Assembly: GCA_023614405.1 (NCBI GenBank) | Contig: CM042684.1 | Span: 205,474,941 to 205,538,940, forward strand | From: Avena insularis | Taxonomy: Eukaryota > Streptophyta > Magnoliopsida > Poales > Poaceae | Reading direction: 5' to 3' | Length of the DNA stretch: 64,000 bases | Program-made: the position numbers and the translations under genes | In this document: piece by piece, positions 12,348-22,440 of the stretch | Numbering within the stretch: the first letter of the stretch is position 1 | Layout: each line of letters begins with the position of its first letter | Notes under the pieces: model-generated | The model's input: only the letters and a program-made list of their open reading frames with translations | What the model was told of the DNA's origin: nothing | Database searches by the model: none

Positions 12348-12612
12348 ACATTTGTTATGTAGCCCGACCTTCGGTCGTTACCACATCATGGTCTCCAACT
12401 TATACCAAGTCATCATGGACTCCAAAGGTGAATTTGTTCCTCTGTGCGATCCCACTTCCTACCCCATTGAATGGTATACTACTTCATACTCCGTCATGTA
12501 TTCATGATAGGTTCATACCGACGAGTACGGAGGCATGGGTGGAAGCCTGGAGCACCAAGCCGACAAGACGGAGGCTTGGAAGAGAAGACGGAAGAAGCTG
12601 CAGCTGGAGCAC

Positions 12613-12790
12613 TAGAGTCTCCGGCCTGCGCACACCGGAGTCTCCGGCCTGCATACCCCGGAGTCTCCGGACCCATCTCCGGTCCGACCCCCAGATCAAG
12701 CTCGAGGACAGCCAGAAGGCCCCTCTGGAGATGACACCGGAGTCTCCAGCCCACACCGGAGTCTCCGGACCCCACACCAGAGTCTCCGGC
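12613..12790 (+). repeat. CCGGAGTCTCCGG palindrome array in U3 of element F 5' LTR
   Basis: Repeated ccggagtctccgg (same palindrome as in E, read in element sense) ending about 110 bp upstream of the TATA box at 12902. Matching, more degenerate copies lie in F's leader at 21365-21418. Confidence 0.85.
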
Positions 12791-12901
12791 CTGAGCGTAT
12801 GGGCCTGCATGCCGCTAGCTGGGCCTTTGGCCCATGTACCCCTTAGTCCGCCCAGACTTTGCCCTTTTATTCCTAAAGTACCCTTAAACTAGTGGCTAGC
12901 C

Positions 12902-12909
12902 TATATATA
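12902..12909 (+). promoter_or_regulatory. TATA box, 5' LTR of element F
   Basis: tatatata in the family context gcctatatatagtgccccc. It would drive the genomic transcript of F. Confidence 0.65.
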
Positions 12910-13179
12910 GTGCCCCCACCCCCTCATGTAACCCTAGGCATAGATGATAGACTAAAGAAAACCCCTCTTTGTGGAATCTCTAGTTTTGCTTCATCCCCTT
13001 CTACCAAAGGGCATCAACTATCGTCACCATCTCGTTGGAGTTTGCATCGCGCCTCCCTCGTTGTACAAGGCCTTGGCATCGGTGTCCCTTTGCCAAGACG
13101 CCAAGACCCTCTCCAAGGTGTTCTTCCTTCTCCGCGTGGGTTCGAGGGAGCATGTTGACCGATCTTTCCTTGCGAGGGT

Positions 13180-14103
13180 TGATGAGGACATCCCTACGGT
13201 TGACACAACCGTTGCACCTACAGCCACACTTCCTCACGTTCCACAATTCCAAGTACCACTCACAAGAGCTCGTGCACGCCAACTAAATAATCAGGTACTT
13301 TCGTTTCTAGGAACTATTCCTAATATTCATGAGAATATGATGCTGCCTAAATCAGATGTGTGTATGTTACTTAGGAATGATGGGCCTAGCATGGATGAGA
13401 GGGACAAGCATTGGAGCATGATCATGCATGGAGATGATGGCACCAATCTTGTGAGGATCCAGGATGACGCTGCAAGTGAAGATTTCAGAACTTTGAAGCC
13501 ACCATAATGCAAAGTTGAAGACATGGACGAACTACAGAGCTACACACTTCAAATTTTCGTCCATATGATTAGATGGTGCTGCGTCACCTTTAAATATGGG
13601 CCAGGCCCATGTATTTTTCGTCCAAATAAAGGGGCTAATCTTTTAGAGTCCGTGTAGTGGAGGAAACCGGCCTGGAGATGAATATCGACCTCCTCCCCAA
13701 GGCTGGCCGAAATTCCCTTCTATTCCTCCATATATACTCCCATTAGGTCATCATATAGACTCGGATTTTGTTTAGTAAAATACTTAGCCACGAGCTACTC
13801 TTCGCCATATGCATAAGTGTCAAACCGACCTTTTGTACTACGCACAAATAGAATCCCACCTCTTCAATAAAGCTTTCATCTATATTCGCAATATCTTGAT
13901 TGCATCTATAATTCTTGTTGGTTCTTTGATTGCTTGCAGGGATTGATCCTCGTGATCAGGTTGATCTGTCTTCGGCATGATCAATAGCCTCGGAAGTTGG
14001 TGTATCGATTGCTAAGGCTCAACGTCTCGCACGTTTGTAGTCGGATCGTCAACGTCGACCTCCACCATAATCGATAGATATCGTGTCATTGAAAGATCTT
14101 ACA
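13180..14103 (+). repeat. 5' LTR of element G
   Basis: Starts tgatgaggacatcc, ends gaaagatcttaca; pairs with 19948-20870. It contains a polyadenylation-like signal (aataaa at 13866-13871) and no gene. Confidence 0.8.
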
Positions 14104-15028
14104 CCTTAGATTGCATATGTTCTTCTTCCTATAAACCATAAAAAGCCAACAAATTAGGGTTAGATCCGTATCCTAGAAACACTTTCGGGCCTATTGCATC
14201 GTTTCTTTTCAGTATTTGCTTTGTTGAGTTCTAGTCTGCCTCGTCGTGTCCAGTGCTGGTTTTAGATATAGATCTTTAGAGTTTCGAGTTCTGGTCACAG
14301 TCATCACCACCGCCACCACCGATTCCGCCATCATCACCGATTCTGCTATCACCACCGCCATACACTTGCTACAACCCTACGCCCACATACCGCCTCCCCC
14401 ATCACATATCCTTGTTCCAGTCCAGTTAGGTTTGTTATTCGTTTTCCAGATCTTGCTTTCCATCATTGTAGATTTGACTCGAGTGATAACTTGATCCGAG
14501 TTCCAGAAAGTTTCGGCCAGAAGGGAAGAGGAGGGGAGAGTGAAAAAAAATTCGGCCTATACTGTTTTTAGGCTTCTGGGATCGTTTTGAGCTATACGCC
14601 ATTATAGTGAAAAAAAATTGGCGCCTGCACGCTTTCCGGAGCAGTTTCATGCAGTTTTCGGAAATTTCAAAAAAAATCTTGAGCCTGTCCTGATATTCCA
14701 CTTTGCTGATCGTTTTGAGACACTTTCCATACTAGTGATTTGCGCCTGATTCACGCGTTGTTCAGAGCACTGGTGCCTGTTGCTTTTTCGGTGTCGCGGC
14801 GTGACTTGTAGTGTTCTAGGCTCGCGTCTCTAGCTTGGGATAGTCTAGGACCAGCACAGTACCGTCGTTGAGCTATTATTCAACCTTGCATTGCTATTTT
14901 GAACTTGTGTCTATAGATATTGCAGCCACCCTGAACTCCACATATTCCTACACCGTGCATTGACACCACCTGTCAATCACTCTATTAAATCTTTCTGAAG
15001 CTTGATCACGACGGTTGCTACTCACCAT
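14104..15028 (+). other. Leader of element G
   Basis: Non-coding sequence between the 5' LTR and gag. No standard tggtatcagagc primer site is visible just after the LTR, so the primer tRNA differs or the site has decayed. It includes A-rich runs (14540-14680). No gene seen. Confidence 0.6.
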
Positions 15029-15038
15029 ATGCTGCAGG

Positions 15039-15151
15039 GTAAGAACAGGTAAGAGTCTTGGTTTGCTTGACAGATTAAGCGCTTTCCACCACTGTTCCTT
15101 TTGTATCTCTGTTATATACCTGTGCTTTTTGCGTACTAATCATTCCACCAG
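15039..15151 (+). other. Candidate intron at the start of element G gag
   Basis: The only upstream ATG (15029-15031) would stop after seven codons (TAA 15050-15052) if unspliced. A donor (cagg|gtaaga at 15039), branch-like tactaat (15134-15140) and acceptor (ccaccag| at 15151) would remove 113 nt and join ATG CTG CAG G to the gag frame exactly in phase. A second donor at 15049 would give the wrong phase. Without splicing the next in-frame ATG is near 15223. Confidence 0.45.
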
Positions 15152-16215
15152 AAAACACCGAGACACAGCCACTGGAGGGTGAAGCCTTGCAGGCTCACGT
15201 CACCACACTTTTAGCTGACCATATGCAGGATGTGGACAAGCGTTTTACTGACACGATGGAGCAACTCGAGGGACTCGAGACCGCCTTCACCACCAAACTC
15301 GATGCTAAATTCCAGGAGGTGCTAGCACGCTTACCTCCACCACCGACGGCTCGCGCGCCTCCTCCACAGCCGACTTGCGGGGCTCCTACACCGCACTTGT
15401 TGGGACATGCACAACTCATTCTCAAACATCCAGCACAAACTTCGGCTGCGGGTGCTGCTGCTGCTGCCGCGGGCACTGCTGCTGCTGGTGTTGCAGGAGC
15501 TACAGGCGTCACACAAGCCCGTGATGCTCAGTTGGATGATTATTACGGGGAAGATGAGGACGAGAGCGAGTACGCGGACGACTTCACAGTTGATCAGCCA
15601 GCTGGTTGTCCTAGGCAATACAATCCCCACATTCGCCGTCCACCCCCTTTTCCGTTGGTACGTGATGATGATCATGTTGCTAAACTGAAATTAAATGTTC
15701 CTACATTTAATGGTCACTAGGGAATTAGAATTAGACCAGTATTTTGCATGCTTAAATTATCCCGAGGATAGACATGTTATTGCTGCTACTTGTGAGTTCA
15801 CTAGTTTTGCTTCCATATGGTGGTCTGAATATTGTCGTGCTAATCATGCTAATCCAATCACTACTTGGGATGCTTTAAAACATGCTATGCATATTTATTT
15901 TGTTCCACCATATTATCAGCGTTCCACGCTTACCAAATTAGCACGTCTAGATCAAGGAAAAAATTCTGTAGAGGATTACTATCAGGAGTTGCAAACTGGC
16001 ATGCTGCGTTGTGGTATAGAGGAGGATAATGAAGCATTAATGGCACGATTCGTAGGTGGGTTAAATAAGGAAATTTAGACCATTCTTCGATATAAATCTT
16101 ATTACACTATTACCCATTTGTTCCATCTTGCTTGCAATGCTGAATGTGAAGTGCAGGATCGATGCGAGGCGATACGAACTAATTATTCTGCAGGGCGTTC
16201 TCTTGGAGATCACTG
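15152..16215 (+). pseudogene. gag: Gag, N-terminal and capsid part, element G
   Basis: The first frame (15152-15720) encodes an N-terminal helix region (LADHMQDVDKRF), a Pro/Ala-rich linker with an alanine run, an acidic stretch (DYYGEDEDESEY) and then KLNVPTFNGH, the usual start of a gypsy capsid domain. A deletion and frameshift at about 15717-15722 move the reading to another frame, which continues the capsid region (FACLNYPEDRHV, ASIWWSEY, YYQRSTLTKLARLDQG, MARFVGGLNKEI) to a stop at 16076-16078; homologous sequence continues to about 16210. The start is either the internal ATG near 15223 or a spliced ATG at 15029. The particle protein can no longer be made as one chain. Confidence 0.85.
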
Positions 16216-17478
16216 AATTCAGCATCACAGGCTGCTGCACCTACACCTCCAGCGACCACATCCACGCAATCTGCACCATCTACACCACCTCCGTTTGCTG
16301 CACGGAAGACTACTACGGGACCAGCCCGAAGTGCTGCGTCCTCCATGGTATCTACGGGCAAGTCTAGCCAAATTCAGTGCCGCAAATGTGGTGGACTTGA
16401 TCACTTTGCACGTGATTGTGCCTCCTCTCGTGTGGTGATTTCTCTTGAGGATGGTGGATACGATTCCGCCAGTGATTATGATGAAGATACTTTGGCCCTT
16501 ATTGCATATGATGAGCAATGTGCTGCAGCACCCATGGAGCAAGATTCTGAATATATGGCTGTAGAACATGCGGAGAAATACCCGAGTTTAATTGCACAAC
16601 GAGTCTTGAGTGCACAAATTACCAAGGCCGAGCCTGACCAGCGCCATAATCTGTTCCATACCAAGGGTGTGGTTAAAGATCACTGTATTCGCATTATTAT
16701 TGATGGAGGGAGCTGCAACAACTTGGCGATCATGGAGATGGTTGAAAAGCTTTCTCTCACGACACGACCCCATCCTCGTCCATATCACATTCAATGGTTT
16801 AATAATAGCGGCAAGGTTAAGGTAACACGTACAGTTTGTGTGCATTTTACTATTGTTGCATATGCTGATTATGTTGAGTGTGATGTTGTTCCTATGCAAG
16901 CATGTGCTCTTTTACTTGGTAGACCATGGCAATTTGATACAAATTCTATACACTATGGTAGCACAAATCAGTATTCTCTTGTTCATAATGATAAGAAAAT
17001 TGTGTTGCTTCCCATATCTCCTAAAAGTATTTTAAAAGATGATCTTGCTAGAGCTAGTAGAGCACATAATGAGGGGAAAAAGCTAAGCGAAAATCAGATT
17101 GTTGCTAAGGAACTTATGCCTTCTCCAAGTACTTCTAAATCTGATCCAAAACATGCTAATGAAATTCGTTTGAAAATTACTTGTTTGCTAGCTAGCAAAT
17201 CTGATATTTCTAAAATTGATGTGAGTACTACTGCATGTTATATTATCATTTGCAAAGAAGTGTTGTTTTCGGCTGAGGAGATTCCTCCTTCGTTGCCACC
17301 TGCTATTGCTAACATTTTGCAGGAGTATGAGGATGTTTTCCCACAGGATGTACCTCCAGGACTGCCACCTATTCGTGGAATTGAGCACCAAATTGATTTT
17401 ATTCTTGGAGCATCTTTGCCCAACCGTGCGCCATATCATACCAATCCGGAGGAGACGAAAGAGATTCAGCGACAAATT
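16216..17478 (+). pseudogene. gag-pol: Gag zinc knuckle, protease and start of RT, element G
   Basis: After a second frame change near 16210 one frame carries a Ser/Pro/Thr-rich linker, a CCHC knuckle (CRKCGGLDHFARDC, about 16378-16419), an acidic linker and an aspartic-protease-like region (IIDGGSCNNLAIMEM near 16690-16735, then LLGRPWQFD near 16912). The active triad reads D-G-G rather than D-T/S-G; the same is seen in elements B and K/L, so it is a family feature rather than a lesion. The frame ends with the approach to RT ([16 protein letters not shown], about 17323-17370) and stops at 17479-17481 because of an apparent one-base insertion in the run aaattt. RT continues in the next frame. 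Confidence 0.88.
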
Positions 17479-19947
17479 TGAAGAACTTCTTGACAAGGGT
17501 CATATTCGTGAGTCTCTTAGTCCATGTGTTGTTCCTATTATTTTATTACCAAAGAAAGATGGTTCTTCGCGCATGTGTACTGATTGTAGAGCAATCAATA
17601 ATATTACCATTCGATATCGTCATCCTATTCCTTGTTTAGATGACATGCTTGATGAATTGAGTGGCTCTACCATGTTCTCTAAGGTTGATTTGCGTAGTGG
17701 TTACCACCAGATTCATATGAAGTTAGGAGATGAATGGAAAACTGCATTTAAAATTAAATTTGGCCTATATGAGTGGTTAGTGATGCCCTTTGGTTTAACT
17801 AATGCTCCCAGCACTTTCATGAGATTAATGAATGAAGTTTTACGTGCTTTTATTGGACATTTTGTGGTGGTCTATTTTGATGATATATTGATATATAGCA
17901 AATCTGTAGAAGAACATTTGGAACATTTACGTGCTGTTTTTGATGCTTTACGTGCTGCACGTTTGTTTGGTAACATTGCAAAGTGCACCTTTTGCACGGA
18001 TAGAGTTGCTTTTCTTGGCTATGTTGTTATAGCGCAGGGTATTGAAGTTGACCCCGCCAAGATTGAAGCAATTTCGAGTGGGCCACAACCCAAAACAGTC
18101 ACACAACTGAGGAGCTTCCTTGGCCTCGCTGGATTTTATAGACGCTTTGTCAAAGATTTTGGTTCCATTGCAGCGCCGCTGAACGAGCTTACTAAGAAAG
18201 ATGTGCCCTTTGTTTGGGGCGATGCACAACAAGAAGCCTTCATGCTACTCAAAGATAAGCTTACACATGCTCCTTTACTCCAACTTCCTGATTTTAATAA
18301 GACCTATGAGTTGGAATATGATGCTAGTGGAATTGGTTTGGGAGGCGTGTTGTTACAAGAGGGAAAACCTGTTGCATATTTCAGTGAGAAATTGAGTGGA
18401 GCTAGTTTGAACTATTCTACTTATGATAAGGAATTATATGCTCTTATTCGTACATTACAAACTTGGCAACATTATTTATGGCCTAAAGAATTTGTTATAC
18501 ATTCTGATCATGAATCTTTGAAGCATATTCGTAGTGAAGCTAAGTTGAATAAACATCATGCAAAGTGGGTTGAATTCATTGAATCTTTTCCTTATGTTAT
18601 TAAACACAAAAAGGGTAAAGATAATATTATTGCTGATGCTTTGTCACGTCGGTATACCATGTTATCTCAACTTGACTTCAAAATCTTTGGATTGGAAACT
18701 ATTAAAGAACAATATATGAAATATGCCGATTTTAAAGATGTTTTGCAACATTGTCTAGAGGGTAGAACTTGGAACAAATTCGTCCTCAATGATGGATTTG
18801 TGTTCCGTGCTAACAAACTATGCATTCTAGAAGGTTTCGTTCGTCTTTTGTTGTTGCAGGAGGCGCATGGAGGAGGATTGATGGGTCACTTTGGAGTAAA
18901 GAAGACAGAATACGTACTTGCTACACACTTCTTTTGGCCACGCATGCGAAGGGATGTTGAGAGGTTTATTGCTCGTTGCACAACATGTCAAAAAGCTAAG
19001 TCACGCCTTAATCCACATGGTTTATATATGCCTCTTCCTATTCCTAGTGTACCTTGGGAGGATATTTCTATGGACTTTGTTTTAGGATTACCTCGAACAC
19101 AGAAGGGGAGGGATAGTATTTTTGTGGTTGTGGATAGATTTTCTAAGATGGCACACTTTATTCCTTGTAATAAGAGTGATGATGCTGCTCATGTTGCTGA
19201 ATTATTCTTTCGCGATGTTGTTCGCTTGCATGGTGTGCCTAATACTATTATTTCAGATCGTGATACTAAATTTCTTAGCCATTTGTGGAAATGTTTATGG
19301 GCTAAGTTGGGGACTAAGTTGCTGTTTAGTACTACATGTCATCCCCAAACTGATGGTCAAACTGAAGTAGTTAATAGAACTTTGTCTACCATGTTACGGG
19401 CTGTTTTAAAGACGAACTTAAAAATGTGGGAAGATTGTTTACCTCATATTGAATTTTCTTACAATCGTTCCGTGCATTCTACAACTAAGTTATGCCCTTT
19501 TGAGATTGTGTATGGTTTTGTTCCTCGTGCACCTATTGATTTATTACCTATTCCATCTTCGGTGCAACATAATTTTGATGCTACACAACATGCTGAACAG
19601 ATTCTTACGTTGCATAGGGTTACTAAGAAAAATATATAACGTATGAATGCTAAATATAAAGTTGCTGGTGATAAAGGACGCAAGCATATTGTGTTTGATG
19701 TGGGAGATTTAGTTTGGTTGCATTTGCGCAAAGATTGTTTTCCTGATTTGTGCAAGTCTAAATTAATGCCACGTGCTGCTGGTCCTTTTAAAGTGTTAGA
19801 GAAAATGAATGATAATGCATATAAACTTGAGCTTCCTGCAAAGATGGGCACGGTAAGTCCCTCATTTAACATTGCAGATTTGAAACCATACTTTGGAGAA
19901 GAAGATGAGATTGCGTCAAGGACGACTTCAATTCAAGAAGGGGAGGA
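17465..19947 (+). pseudogene. pol: Pol: RT, RNase H, integrase, element G
   Basis: A long frame encodes reverse transcriptase ([12 protein letters not shown], active site YFDD at 17873-17884), RNase H ([13 protein letters not shown] near 18316, DHESLKHI near 18505, ADALSRRY near 18632) and integrase with an HHCC zinc region (HFGVKKTEY to CTTCQKAK, about 18888-18998) and DDE core (MDFVLGLP near 19071, SDRDTKF near 19255, QTEVVNRT near 19360). One stop, TAA 19637-19639, interrupts the integrase C-terminal part, which resumes in the same frame and ends GEEDEIASRTTSIQEGEDDED through the polypurine tract into the LTR. No chromodomain was recognised. Apart from the frameshift near 17478 and this stop the pol gene is intact, making G one of the better preserved elements here. 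Confidence 0.93.
19935..19947 (+). other. Polypurine tract of element G
   Basis: aagaaggggagga directly before the 3' LTR; it is also the last part of the pol reading frame. Confidence 0.75.
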
Positions 19948-20870
19948 TGATGAGGACATCCTACGGTTGATACAACCGTTGCACCTACAGCAACACTTCC
20001 TCACGTTCCACAATTCCAAGGACCTCTCACAAGAGCTCGTGCACGCCAACTAAATTATCAGGTGCTTTTGTTTCTAGGAATTATTCCTAATATTCATGAG
20101 AATATGATGCTGCCTAAATCAGATGTGTGTATGTTACTTGGGAATGATGGGCCTAGCATGGATGAGAGGGACAAGCATTAGAGCATGATCATGCATGAAG
20201 ATGATGGCAGCAATCGTGTGAGGATCCAGGATGACGCTGAAAGTGAAGATTTCAGAACTTTGAAGCCACCATAATGAAAAGATGAAGACATGGACAAACT
20301 AGAGAGCTACACACTTCAATTTTTCGTCCATGTGATTAGATGGTGCTGCGTCACCTTTAAATATGTGCCAGGCCCATGTATTTTTCGTCCAAATAAAGGG
20401 GCTGAACTTTTAGAGTCCGTGTAGTGGAGGAAACCGGCCTGGAGATGAATTTCGACCTCCTCCCCAAGGCTGGCCGAAATTCCCTTCTATTCCTCCATAT
20501 ATACTCCCATTAGGTCATCGTATAGACTCGGATATTTTTTAGTAAAAGACTTAGCCACGAGCTATTCTTCGCCATAGGCACAAGTGTCAAACCGACCTTT
20601 TGTACTATGCACATACAAAATCCCACCTCTTCAATAAAGCTTTCATCTATATTCGCAATATCTTGATTGCATCTATAATTCTTGCTGGTTCTTCGATTGC
20701 TTGCAGGGATTGATCCTCGTGATTAGGTTGATCTAGCTCCGGTGTGATCAATAGCCTAAGAAGTTGGTGTATCGATTGCTAAGGCGCAACGTCTCGCACG
20801 TTTGTAGTCGGATCGTCAACGTCGACCTCCACCATAATCGACAGATATCGTCTCTTCGAAAGATCTGGCA
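19948..20870 (+). repeat. 3' LTR of element G
   Basis: Starts tgatgaggacatcc, ends gaaagatctggca; close copy of 13180-14103. The pol frame continues about 100 bp into it (stop near 20053). Confidence 0.8.
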
Positions 20871-21076
20871 CCTTTATCCTATCAAGGATTCTATCGGACC
20901 AGTGGCCGCCGGTGAGAGCAATCGGCCTTGTATTGTGTGTGTTTTCCATGTGTTCATCATGTTCTTCGCGAGGTGTGCATCTGCTTCTGCTACCTTCTCC
21001 CTTTCCCCTCTATTTCCCATCGATTTGACCATGAGATCCGTGAAGATCGGGCCACCCACAGGGTTACGCCATAACA
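20871..21076 (+). repeat. 5' LTR of element F, segment 2
   Basis: Resumes with ggattctatcggaccagtgg and ends cacagggttacgccataaca, as in the LTRs at 38940-39156 and 42513 onwards. The first 15 or so bases next to G are ambiguous. Confidence 0.8.
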
Positions 21077-21078
21077 TC

Positions 21079-21091
21079 TGGTATCAGCAGC
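21079..21091 (+). other. Primer-binding site of element F
   Basis: tggtatcagcagc begins two bases after the LTR end, close to the initiator tRNA-Met consensus tggtatcagagc. Confidence 0.75.
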
Positions 21092-22440
21092 TTTTGGTTG
21101 GCACGGATTCCTCATCGATTTGGTCTTTTTCCCCATAATTTCGAAATTTCCACCAAAAACAGCACCAATTTGTGTTTTGGATTGATCTGTGATTTGAGTG
21201 CGTTTTGGTAGGTTTTGATCCGTGGATTACTTGCTAAACTTGTTGATTTACCTTCCCTTGTGTTTCCATGGCCTAATTCCTTGATTTTCCCTACCAATTT
21301 GGTGTTTTGGTTCGAGTTTTTCCGCCAGAATCGCGTCCTGGACGAGTTCTGCACGTCCTGGAACCTCCGGACCGGAGATTCTGGCCCCCAGACCGGAGAT
21401 TCCGATCCAAACCGGAGTTTTGGCAAAGTCTCCGCCCCCCCCCTTAGACAGAAAAATCTGCTTCACGGTTTCGAGCATAACTTTTGCATACAGACTCGGA
21501 TTTTGGTGTTCTTTAGCTCGTTTCGAAGAGGAGAAGGAGATCTACATCATCATATCCGTGTTTCATGCTATCTACTCCATCCAAGTTCCGTGAGCAAGGC
21601 GGAATCCATCAATAAAGGGTGAAGATCGGCGACGAAAGATATATAAACATTCCGCGACTTCTCCCCACTTGCTTTCCTTTGTGAGATACACTATCTTTGC
21701 GTTCAACAAACACCTATTGAGACTAGTTCCTCCTATGATTGCTTGGGCTATGCACATTTGATACCTTGTAGAATTCCGAGCAAAAGTTGTGAGCGCGCTA
21801 TCTCATATAGTTATCTTGTATAGTTGTTGGCACAAGGAAGGGGCAAGTGAAAAAGAAAAGAAAGTGAAAAAAAATAGAAAAGAAAAAGAAGAAAAAGAAA
21901 GAAAGAAACAAGTGCCTCATAGAATAGGAAGCGCAAGCTCGATGAACATCAAATAGGTGGTACTTATTGTGCATATCTTGTAGCCCACCAATTTATTGCA
22001 ATCGAACTAGCGTCTCTTTGCACTTGTGCGACACGAGCTTATAGTCTTCGCTAGGTAATCATTTGGGTCTTAGCTCACTTTCTCCGTTGCACATGTTCCA
22101 TTTATCCCACCGTGTGTGTTTCCTTGTACATAATTCCTATCTTGTGGATTGACTTGTTTTGCTTTGTGATCATCGTGGTTCTTTACTTGCCATTACAACA
22201 TCTTGATTTCAGATTGTTCTTGACATGCCACTTTCCATACCTATCCAACATAAGCTTTGTGTGTGTGTGTTTTAGTTTCTAGTTGCTTTTGGTGTTCCGC
22301 GTGAACTTCACTTTGCTTGGTTTTGATTGCTCTCAAGTGTTGCCACTTGCACGATACTATCTTCCAAGGTAAAGTAAGGTTTGACGTTGCATCCCTACCC
22401 ACCCTACCACTTCCATATACACCACTTGGTCTTGCGAAGC
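21092..22440 (+). other. Leader of element F
   Basis: Non-coding leader homologous to that of E (41118-42497) and recognisably related to those of K and L (for example ttccaccaaaaacagc near 21148). It holds the palindromic motifs at 21365-21418, a purine-rich tract at 21840-21911, and the 5' approach to the coding region (cttccatatacaccacttgg) shared with K/L. No gene seen. Confidence 0.75.
21365..21418 (+). repeat. CCGGAGA-type palindromes in the leader of element F
   Basis: Three degenerate copies (ctccggaccggagattctgg, ccggagattccg, ccggagttttgg) lie about 275 nt after the primer site, the same place as the better preserved array in E. Confidence 0.7.

Larger units (their letters stand above)
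12353..13177 (+). repeat. 5' LTR of element F, segment 1
   Basis: U3 and part of the downstream LTR, up to ccgatctttccttgcgagg, where element G is inserted. The remainder resumes near 20871. Compare the uninterrupted LTR at 38166-39156. Confidence 0.88.
13180..20870 (+). mobile_element. Element G: Ty3/gypsy element, near complete
   Basis: Two LTRs of about 924 bp (13180-14103 and 19948-20870) flank gag, protease, RT, RNase H and integrase in gypsy order. It sits in the 5' LTR of F. The LTR pair is very similar. The expected 5-bp target duplication is not clear; the best candidate is cgagg on the left against caagg on the right, which would need slightly different ends. The RNase H and integrase phrases resemble CRM/Reina-type chromoviruses, but I see no chromodomain; the lineage is tentative. 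Confidence 0.85.

Noticed and set aside
16690..16735. D-G-G protease triad as an inactivating mutation
   Set aside because: The same triad appears in elements B, G and K/L, so it is a shared lineage feature rather than a lesion of one copy.
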